From contig NW_019776174.1 in assembly GCF_001039355.2 (NCBI RefSeq), forward strand, positions 31,098-95,097: a stretch of 64,000 bases of DNA, given 5' to 3'. Both the position numbers and the translations under genes were made by a program. This DNA comes from Lingula anatina. Lineage: Eukaryota > Brachiopoda > Lingulata > Lingulida > Lingulidae. How positions within the stretch are numbered: the first letter of the stretch is position 1; every line of letters starts with the position of its first letter. Positions 55,983 through 64,000 of this stretch are shown here, piece by piece. The notes under the pieces were generated by a model. The model did no database searches. It was not told the DNA's origin and worked only from the letters and a program-made list of their open reading frames with translations.

Positions 55983-56020
<38 letters not shown>

Positions 56021-57520
56021 AATTTCTGTATTCACAAAGCCTGTTTTAGCTAGTCGGATATATCTGATTACTTGGACCAGGGAATTATATCGATATAATT
56101 CTCTGCTTGGACTGGTCAGTAATTCAATTTTTAAGGTTGTAACTTACTAGAGAACAACATTGCAGTGATAACTGTTATCTTACAGTGGCTCTATGAAACC
56201 AGCTACCGTACAGATGAATCCACCTGATTCTTTGTAAATTTGTATACTTGTTAATCTCTAGGGTCAGAACTGCAGTGTGTTGCGGCTGCCAGCCTCGATA
56301 GCAATGGAGGGAGCACCTGACCTTGACCTCTCCTTACAGGGTCACGGCAGGGGGTCTGCAGACGGGGGCCATGATGACAGACATTCCTATGGAGACTTTG
56401 GTGAGTTTAACATGTTGTTTTTGATAGCTGTTCGTGAATAATGTGACTTTGGGGATTTATTCCTAGATGGAGCCACAAAGCAAGACAGTATGGATTTGCT
56501 TTATGCTCTTGCAGATATGCTCAAAACAAGAAACACCATATCATTAATTAGGTATCATGTTTCCAAACAGGTTGACATGTTTTTGAATATCTTTACTTTG
56601 TACATGTCAAATATTTGATATTTATTCTGGCTACAATATTAGTTAATTTCTTTGCTGTTCATGCACTGGAGATGATAGTGAAAAATTAATTTTTGTATTT
56701 GCTATTTTTGTTGATACTTCATTTTTGCCAATGACAGTTGTTTGTAACAGAATATTTTTGTTGTAGATGATGATGAATTTGATGATTACAATACCAATGC
56801 CACAGTGTTATGCACGTGTCAGGCTATCTATGAATACCAAGCCAACATGAGTGATGAGCTTACCATTAGACCAGGTAGTGTGTTAATTATTATAATTATT
56901 ATTTAAATTAGTTCAGCGATTTATTTAATACAGAGAATCTCATGAACATAATAGAATCTCATGCATTTACAGTAGTTACACAAAATATATCACAAACAAG
57001 ATGCTGAACTAAAGCAAAAGGAATATTTACTTCAACTTAATCAATGTTATCTTTGTATTTTGCCCACTGACAAAGTGTCATGAAATTGTGTTTTGAAAGT
57101 GTCTTTAAGCACTGGTATTCACAATACTCGTATGAACACATTCTCATTTAACTGTTACAACTGGCATTTTTATCTCATATTTTCCCCTCTGGTAAATAAT
57201 TGGCTATTGGCATTTTAATGGTACATTTTTATGGTACTATGTGTCTGGACATTTAGCCATTACTGTTCTTGTAATCAAATTAATCGTGGAGAATATTCTC
57301 AATATACTTCTCATAACTGATATCTTTTCTGTTTTCTAACATATTTTCAGTCATATTTATTTTTTTTAATCATTGTAATATTTTAATATCTTTATATATG
57401 CTATTGTATATCTATTTTCAAGGTGACACCATTAATGTGTACCACAAACAAGATGATGGCTGGTGGCAGGGTGAACTCAATGGACAAGTGGGCATTTTTC
57501 CAGCCACATATGTACAATAA
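49182..57520 (+). CDS. NOSTRIN: NOSTRIN-like F-BAR and SH3 adaptor (body and C-terminus)
   Basis: NOSTRIN binds membranes through an F-BAR domain and recruits partners (eNOS, dynamin, N-WASP in vertebrates) through its C-terminal SH3. Exons: 49182-49244, 49665-49746, 49892-49954, 50186-50296, 50551-50667, 50908-51015, 51320-51439, 51774-51882, 52147-52235, 52646-52774, 56262-56400, 56767-56874 and 57423-57520. All borders are AG/GT and in phase, giving 444 residues before TAA. The start MVSAWGTAASEMESEAELHR matches the human SSAWAWASEGMKSTADLHQ block. F-BAR coiled helices, rich in Lys and Glu, follow. Next is a region with NTMNPERRRKALTNYLLYLQ and LNFLEASYYKVSCALAQL, equivalent to the REM-1-like part. 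After an acidic linker (DDDEFDDYN) comes the SH3: AIYEYQANMSDELTIRPGD, DDGWWQGELNGQVGIFPATYV, ending two residues after the domain. The first F-BAR helix must be encoded upstream (phase 2 entry). Confidence 0.93.
49773..49834. repeat. (CT)n(CA)n compound microsatellite
   Basis: Between NOSTRIN exons, about 25 nt after a donor. Confidence 0.95.
51446..51600. repeat. (AG)n and purine-rich tract
   Basis: GA repeats begin within 10 nt of the donor at 51440 and grade into a long AG/GGGA purine strand. Confidence 0.95.
52775..56261. other. NOSTRIN: Longest intron of the NOSTRIN body
   Basis: AT-rich, with (AT)n at 55289-55331 and (CA)n at 55979-56018. The antisense frame at 53361 is the only gene-like content. 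Confidence 0.6.
53361..53819 (-). CDS. Unidentified 152-codon antisense ORF in a NOSTRIN intron
   Basis: Intact frame starting MHTTVKLFINARFMQQVWRL, with a charged C-terminal half (EKFAKKMRKHVTAMWRHLHL, then RLRRDNRKWSSIFEEETRY). It is the longest repeat-free open frame in the window apart from the Patched-type exon, and GC is higher than in the rest of the 3.5-kb intron. The Trp- and basic-rich pattern is loosely like helical DNA-binding modules of transposon accessory proteins, but I do not recognise a family. It could be a relic of a mobile element, a nested gene or chance. Confidence 0.3.
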   Translation of the reverse strand: MHTTVKLFINARFMQQVWRLAMHICLCTDMYEQKRPGITGSTRKISHVLTNKASIAKTEKLEEKTRSTCDIMPVTAHANNSKCSYQGVQEKFAKKMRKHVTAMWRHLHLLQRLRRDNRKWSSIFEEETRYTGTGYNPQVLVIFTQLGASNII

Positions 57521-58255
57521 CGCCACTGGTTCTGTGCTCCACATAATGCAAAGCACCATAGGGAAGCAATTATGTCATAAAAAGGTGGAGCTGTTGGCAC
57601 GGAGAGCTTATTGGACACTAGAACTATTACCAGCTCTGTACAGTGATAACTCCCTGGCAATGAAATTCCTGGGTGTGACAGTATCACGTGGTCCAGAAAC
57701 AAGAAGTTTTTGGAAGAGATGTTTCAGCATCTTTTCAACAATGAAATGTTTAAAAGTTGGTAACACTGGCTGCATGTGTACCATGGAACTAAATGTGCCA
57801 CCTTTGCCCCCAAAAGACTAGTCTAAGGTGGAACATATGACCAAAAGAACTCATGGGTATGTGAATGGGCATAATCACAATGTGGGATCCTCAAGCAAGA
57901 TGATAGACTCTAGCAATAACATATTGGATTGGATGCTTGTAACATATGCCTTATTATAAGGGGCTGGAGACTACCTCTGGCAGCAGTGACTACCTAGCTG
58001 ATAACTTTTTTGTGGGACCACATACTTTATGTTTTCAGTCCCTTTATAATTGGAAAAAATAATTGCCGGCACAACTGCAATTGTGTTGTATGCTAAACTT
58101 TGAAAATCAGTGAGCCTTTGGACAGGCAGTTGGTAAAGGACAAAACCGTTCTGGAAAACCCTCAGAAACTTTAAAAGGTTTTGTCATATATTATAAAATT
58201 AACGGTGTGTTTTCTGTATTGATTGAGGAAGACTCAGCCTTTGGAAGGACTGTTT
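57521..58255 (+). other. NOSTRIN: NOSTRIN 3' UTR
   Basis: Sequence after the TAA. The exon's alternative frames stay open by chance. No AATAAA is obvious close by, so the end is unknown. Confidence 0.5.
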
Positions 58256-58281
58256 TATATATATATATATATATATCCACG

Positions 58282-58342
<61 letters not shown>

Positions 58343-58350
58343 GACGTGGA
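58256..58350. repeat. (TA)n array enclosing a CACGTCAT inverted repeat
   Basis: TCCACGTCAT at 58276-58285 and ATGACGTGGA at 58341-58350 are inverse copies separated by about 55 bp of pure TA, giving a long potential cruciform. Confidence 0.9.
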
Positions 58351-58960
58351 TGATTTACTTCTGTAGAATGGATTGAATACTATCAACACAGAAGGCTGAT
58401 GGTACCTGTTGGCAGCTGCATTTATACATATATCTACATGTAACTATTGCCATTCCTGTATAAACTTGCCTTGGTTCAGTGAATTATTCTCTTTTTTTTC
58501 TAATTTCTTTGAATATCCTGATAGAGTTCCTATTGATCGTTTCAACTGGTGTCTTTTGAAAAGGGTCACTTACAACTTTGATAAATTTACATAATTTTTA
58601 TTAAGATCTCTTTGAAACTTGACAAATTGAAGTCTTTCACTTATAAGCTGGTGGCTTTTCTTAATATTTTGTGTATTTAATGTGACTTTTCTAACTAAAG
58701 TCTTTCATAGATTATTTGATGATTTTTGGCTTTGATGGAGAAACTGAATATTTGAGGAAAGATCCTCAAGAGCTTCATGTATGATAAATTGTGTTTGAAA
58801 CTTTTGCAACTGCTGACTTCTTTGATAACTGCTTGGCTGCTTTTGTCAAATGAAAACCAGATCTTGAAATTTTGTTGTAGAGTTTGTTTACATTGTTTAT
58901 AAAAACATCTTTCATTATGAACAAAGTTTAAACAAACTTGGTTTAGACCAGGATATAGTC
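58351..58960. other. Non-coding stretch
   Basis: AT-rich; nothing recognised. Confidence 0.5.
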
Positions 58961-59182
58961 TAAGACCCCATTCCCAGAGATTAGATCAATCCAAACTAGA
59001 TCGACCTAACTCCCTGGGGGTTCACGCTAAATAGCTGTCAGCCAAGCAGGCACGAAAGTTAATTACATCCTTACAGCTTGTAGTAGGCGGGACGGACATT
59101 TAAGCCAGATTATCTGACAGTAATCTAGTGAGACTCCCCACGGGGATAGATCGATCTAAATGTCTGGGAATACGCCCTAAGA
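58961..59182. mobile_element. Fold-back MITE-like element, copy 6
   Basis: TAAGACCCCATTCCCAGAGA at the left, GTCTGGGAATACGCCCTAAG at the right. Internally it is close to the reverse complement of copy 2 at 18148, including GGCGGGACGGACAT and CTGTCAGCCAAGC. Confidence 0.7.
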
Positions 59183-60171
59183 GTTTATGGTTAGGTTTTC
59201 GAACTGCCAACACTTGCACATTTTTCACTAGACATTTATTTGGGCTCTAAATGTCTGGATAATTGTATTTTTAATTAGTTTTAACGCTCAAGTCCATTAT
59301 ATGCAGATATTTACTTCTTCTGTACTATTAATTTCAAATTGACAGGAGAATGAAAAAAGTTGGTCAAAAGTTAGTCAATTTTATGTTTCATATACATTAT
59401 GGAAACAAATATTTGTGAATGTCTTACTAAATATTTTGATTAAAAATCATTGTATTTCATTCAATTTATCATATTATAGTGGTTGTTATTTTCCATTATA
59501 TTATCTTTTTGGTTATTTTGATATTGCTCAAAAGCTGCATAGCCTATAATTAAGTGACCTTGCAGATTTACTACTAGATGGAACCACAAAGCAAGATAAA
59601 AGTGATTTGACATTTTATGCTTTTCAGTAATGTAGAGAAATGTTGGTATTGATAAGAATATAAAAAGTATAGTTTTCTGTTGGCATTATATTCATATTTT
59701 TGGTCAACAATGAGATCTTGGTTGTCCTTTGAAAAACCTCTTGTTCTCACTCTGAGAGTATTCAGCTTTTTACATCTACTGTCTTGGGGACAAAATGTGC
59801 ACTGAAACCAAAAATCCACTAATAAGACGCTTGGTAAAATATATTCTATAGCTGATGGTAGTGAGGTACTGCTGTTGTAATAACTAGATAACTGCTACAG
59901 ATACAGAGCTCATCATAGGGCCTAATTGGAAGCAATATATTTACTCTGGGATTGTGTTAGTCCATATCATGTGTGAATAAGTTGTTGAATTTCACAACGT
60001 AAAGGATATCGGCAATGTTTTGCTTAGGGCAGTGCAGAATCATCATTGTGTTCTGGTATTAATACTACATGTAGTCTGATATTATACCTGATAGTGATTG
60101 ATAAGTAAGTCTCCACATTAAATGGTCATCAATCTTAGCAATAACACACCAGTCTTGGAATACGGTAAAGT
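59183..60171. other. Intergenic, nothing recognised
   Basis: AT-rich. A segment from 59574 resembles 56465-56515 in the NOSTRIN intron. Confidence 0.5.
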
Positions 60172-60304
60172 CTTGAAAATTTCGTCGTTCTTGAAAATTT
60201 CGTCGGCAGACGATTTGCCGCCGACGTAATTTTTTTCCCTTTGAAAACTTCGTCGACCTTAAAAATGAGGTACTCGATAATTTTTGAAAAGTTCGTCACC
60301 AAAT
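60172..60304. promoter_or_regulatory. CpG-bearing segment with repeated TTCGTC boxes
   Basis: Four related copies of TTGAAAANTTCGTC (from 60173, 60191, about 60241 and about 60282) plus a hairpin CGTCGGC/GCCGACG at 60201-60226, just upstream of a candidate first exon. Confidence 0.45.
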
Positions 60305-60359
60305 ATGGCCGCGTTGTCCAGCTCAAACATGAAGGTAATGCGTCAGTTGATTCAAGACN
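60305..60359 (+). CDS. Candidate first exon of an unidentified gene
   Basis: ATGGCCGCG start reading MAALSSSNMKVMRQLIQD, ending at an N and a GTAAGC donor. The N makes the last base uncertain. CpG content and promoter-like upstream sequence support a real 5' exon. Downstream exons up to 62790 were not found and the family is not recognised. Confidence 0.4.
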
Positions 60360-60360
60360 G

Positions 60361-62580
60361 TAAGCAGATAGCAGTTAAGAATTTAGGGTTTGGTATTCAT
60401 CATTGATATCAAGGAAATTTCTCTGTGAGTAAAAGAGATGGCATAGGTACCATTAATGTAAGTTGGCTGCTCCATTTAGTTGTGGACACTGTGTTAAACA
60501 GATTTTTATGAGTGATGAATTTTACTTAAAATTTTTTAGCATTTTGTAAGTATACTAGCATATGTCAATTGTATCTATTGGAAATATATTCAGTTCGAGT
60601 TCAGGTGATGTCCAAAAATATATTGTGATAAATATGTCACATAATCACCTATTAACTTTCTGAACAGAAGTTTTATATTATTCATTTCCTTGATATATTT
60701 GATGAGTTAATATAAATTTGTTTTGAATTAAAACAGCTTTTAAGTTTCTCCTAAGTTTACACATTTCGGGATTGTAGTGCTGTCTCAATGCAAGGCCATG
60801 GATGAGGGTAGAAGTCATAAATTCAACGTTATAACCTCAACATATGCAGTGCAAATACTCAAGTAATTTAAATCAATCCAGATGTCACTCTAGTCATGAT
60901 TTAAGGACCAAGGTCTATCCAGTTTTGTTGAAACTTGAGTCGGAATGGGATTTCTTAGCTTGCCAGAACCTCCTCAATGATAAACTGTAGCATTTGAGAT
61001 GAGTTTCTTAAAAAAAACTCTGAAACTCCTAGTGATTCCAGGTGGATGTTAGATGAAAGTAGATTAAAATGTGTCGAGATTTTCTAATCGTCATAAATGG
61101 ATTTTTTTTTTTTTTTTTTTTTTTTGTATATTCGGATGTGCAATGACATAAAATTGTTCATAAATAAAATTGAATAAGTAACACCTTACATGATACTAAG
61201 TGATAACTGTTTGTTGTAGGAGTGACAAACAAGGTGATCCCACAAATATTTCGGTTTGTAGATATTTATTCGAGAAGATTTGTTAATGTTTTGTTGTAAA
61301 TCTGCAAACACATGTATATGACAGTCTGGAAGACTGTGCTTAGAAAAATTAATAAAAACATTTGAAATGTTGTTTTAGTCTTTTCTGAAGTCTTTTTAAA
61401 AAAAACTTTCCTTTTATAAAAAATGGCTGTTTTATTGTACCTTAAAAGTGGAGAAAAATTGAGACATTTTCAAAAAGTCCTCGTACACTTTCAGACGTCA
61501 TGATAAAAAGGTAAATTTACAATTGTGTTAGATAATTCGTGATTTGGGACACTGGTAAAACCGATAATATTATCAGATCCTCAATTGTGTATAGTGACGA
61601 GCACAATCAAACGGAGAAAACGACAACTGGAAAACTTTTCAGTCGATCATTCGCCGGTAACGTGCGCTGGGACCTCGTCACATGCTGAATGATATTTACT
61701 CACGCTGGCTGCATATCCAATATTTGATGGAGATTGAGCTCAAGAAAATTGGTCCACATTCACCACCACCCCCACCCCTATCTCCCCAAAAACAAACAAA
61801 AAAAATACTTTGATGCATAAAAAAATGGTTTCATAGACCTCTGCATGAGTTGAAAATTATCTTTTCGAATGTTCGGGTCCCGGGGGGGAAGGGGGGGAGG
61901 GATGGAAAGACTTTTTGAAACGGGGGGAGACCCCACCCCCTGAATCTGTCCATGATCGCATATGACAGCATAATGATCAAAGCATTATACTCCGTGAAAG
62001 ATAATGACGAATGTGAAAAATATCATAATAAAAATGACTTTATTGAAACAAATTGCACGTACTGAGTCATTTCACCAATATGTTACAATATTTATGTTTT
62101 TAGTTTGACGTGGATGATGTTACTGCGTTTATGATCAGTAAACATGATAATCACAATAGAAAAATAAATCCCACCCATGATTCGCTCGAAAAACATGGTT
62201 GCCAAATGAATACAAGGACCTCAGCTGGCCATAGATTTTCCCCTTAGTTGAGTATGACCGGTGTCGTACACTAGAGGGTGCCAAAGGGGAGGGAAGGGAA
62301 GGAGAAATGGACCAATGAATCAATGACATCATGGCTATAAAAGGTTTTTGCAACTTTTGTGATGTTTTAAATCGATTTATAATTCATAATACCATATCTG
62401 ATGAATATTTTAATATTTAAAATGTAAAAAGTTTTTGTTCGGCTAGGATTTTTAACTTGGTTTTGATTAGTCTGTCCATGAAACATATATTCTTTTAAAA
62501 TAAAAAAGGGGTTAATTAAGAGATCAGTATAAGATCAGTTCGCAGAATTCTATACGTGTACGTAATGCTATCCTCCCTGC
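60361..62580. other. Non-coding stretch
   Basis: AT-rich with a poly-T tract at 61101-61125 and G-runs at about 61881-61900. No exon recognised. Confidence 0.5.
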
Positions 62581-62790
62581 CTCCGTCGATCCTTCTGGCA
62601 CCTTCTCAAAAGCCCCATTTGCCGTATCATTGATTCACCGTTACCAGCCCTTGCATTATGAGGCTCATCATCCACTCTGCGGTTCATGACGTTTCAGTAG
62701 TTCAGTCGTCCAAGAGGAACCGCTCCTGAACATCACTGAACCCCATCGCCAGGCGGAAAGGGCAGGGCGAACCACCGGGAGAAGGAGAAC

Positions 62791-63687
62791 ATGCGCTGCG
62801 AATGGACCTGCATCGACAAACCATTGAGCATCCTGTTTGCGCGCCTGGGCCGTTTTGTGGCGCGGCACCCCCTGCTTCTGTTCTTCGGCCCCCTTCTGGT
62901 GACTGGGATTCTTGGGACGGGATTTTATAGATTTCAGCAAATTTTGGACGTGGAATATTTGTTTACGCCGGAACACGGTAGGGCAAAGGCAGAGCGAGAC
63001 ACGGCGCGGAGACTGTTTCCCAGAACGAATGATTTCGACCCAGTCAGAAACACCGAAGCTGGCCTCTATGTGAGGTTTATTATAACACCCAAAGGTAAAA
63101 CGAACATACTAGATCGAGGCATTTTGGAGGATATATTGGAGGTTCACAACCAAGTTTTCAATTTCACTGTGTATGGGAATGACGAACAGGAGTACAAATT
63201 TCAAGACCTCTGTGCCAAATGGAAAGGCAAGTGCGTAGAAACAAACCCACTTCTTTATGCTATTGGGTACAATTCATCCAACATCGATCGAACAAGACTC
63301 TCCTACCCGTTTCACCAAATCACGGCAACGCACCATGTGACACTGCCGAACGGTTCTACAATATACCACACCGAAAGGCGGCCGATATTCTTAGGCAACT
63401 CATTAGGAGGGATTAGGCTGGATGCCGGCGGCTCCATAATATCGAGCGCTGCAGCTCAGTTAGTGTACTACCTCAATGAAGACCTGAACCCGGAGCTGGG
63501 GAAAACGTGGGAGAAGCAGCTGACGCTCGGCATTAGCTTGTGGAATCTGTCCAGAATCGATATAACTTATTTTACGTCACATACCCTGGAGACGGAGCTG
63601 GAGCACAATAGAGAGCAGATACTGCCGCTGTTCCGCATCACCATTGTACTGTTGATTGCGTTCTCTATGCTCTCCAGCATGACGCAG
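62791..63687 (+). CDS. Patched domain-containing (PTCHD3-like) membrane protein, first exon
   Basis: A member of the Patched/RND family of 12-span membrane proteins with a sterol-sensing domain. One 897-nt exon encodes 299 residues and ends at a CAG/GTATTT donor in phase 0. Residues about 24-46 form the first membrane span (HPLLLFFGPLLVTGILGTGF). The long extracellular loop 1 starts with the family-typical DVEYLFTPEHGRAKAERDTA and includes CAKWKGKC, a likely disulfide pair, and several N-glycosylation sequons (NFT, NSS, NGS). The second span begins near residue 282 (FRITIVLLIAFSMLSSM), the start of the sterol-sensing segment. The rest lies right of the window. The exon is much GC-richer than its surroundings. 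The exact paralogue cannot be fixed. Confidence 0.9.
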
Positions 63688-64000
63688 GTATTTTCATTGG
63701 CGAATTTGTATCAATTGGTAAAAAAGCAGCACTGGCGGATTCAAGATGTATCAAAAAAGAAAAAAGAGAAAACTCTTATTTTTCCTGCGTACGATGGGCA
63801 CTTGGCTTTTAGTGCAAAAATTATCCGGGGATTACTAGTTCATCGCCTTGGAAGTCGGTCCACCATTATCACTTTTAACAGCGCTAAGCATGAGTAGACG
63901 CATCGTTGTTTATTTAAGACTTTCGAAACAATCAATAATCGTTGTTTTTTGCATCCTAATGTTAATAATATAATCAATATATCTATACAGTGCTCTGTGA
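63688..64000 (+). other. Start of the following intron
   Basis: The frame stays open to 63897 past the donor but loses family similarity after SSMTQ, so the donor at 63688 is preferred. Confidence 0.6.

Noticed and set aside
57423-57821. 132-codon plus-strand ORF
   Set aside because: Out-of-frame reading of the terminal SH3 exon; the in-frame reading ends at 57520.
62668-62976. 102-codon minus-strand ORF
   Set aside because: Antisense to the Patched-type exon, which has clear family features.

Overview
This is a piece of an animal nuclear genome. It is AT-rich and intron-rich, with GT-AG introns, long non-coding stretches, dense dinucleotide microsatellites, several short inverted-repeat (MITE-like) elements, one 791-base run of N (45376-46166) and single Ns at 6487, 26133 and 60359. 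The gene set (USP40, ABCF2, PTGES3/p23, NOSTRIN, a Patched-domain protein) and the repeat style, including a TTAA element with AGGGATAATAACTC ends, suggest a marine lophotrochozoan, most likely a mollusc. The phylum is an inference; the species cannot be read from the window.

Layout. (1) 1-6855, minus strand: the 5' half of USP40, a ubiquitin-specific protease. The catalytic Cys and His boxes are both visible, and the gene runs off the left edge. A separate plus-strand first exon lies inside one of its introns (2097-2308). (2) 6856-8138: a divergent promoter region. (3) 8153-15021, plus strand: complete 14-exon ABCF2, reconstructed in frame to 631 residues. (4) 15022-19485: intergenic, with fold-back elements. 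(5) 19486-22185, minus strand: complete 7-exon PTGES3/p23 co-chaperone, 172 residues. (6) 22186-22805: a second divergent promoter. (7) 22806-57520, plus strand: NOSTRIN-like F-BAR/SH3 protein. The body (13 exons, 49182-57520) is clear. A short first exon at 22806 fits an F-BAR start, and several further plus-strand exons (33298, 36551/36873, 39634, possibly 44085/44251) look like alternative N-termini. The exon for the start of the F-BAR helix bundle was not found and may lie in the N gap. (8) 57521-62790: mostly non-coding, with a large TA hairpin, a fold-back element and a possible small first exon at 60305. (9) 62791-63687, plus strand: the first exon of a Patched-domain (PTCHD3-like) membrane protein that runs off the right edge.

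The genes are housekeeping or signalling genes with no evident pathway link. They are arranged as two head-to-head pairs (USP40/ABCF2 and PTGES3/NOSTRIN). The more unusual material is in the large NOSTRIN 5' region: candidate alternative first exons, a nested antisense terminal exon, a 31-bp perfect terminal inverted repeat element with a GC-rich core, a TTAA-flanked element, and a 145-bp satellite whose units carry nuclear-receptor half-site clusters. I saw no bacterial, viral or defence-type system.
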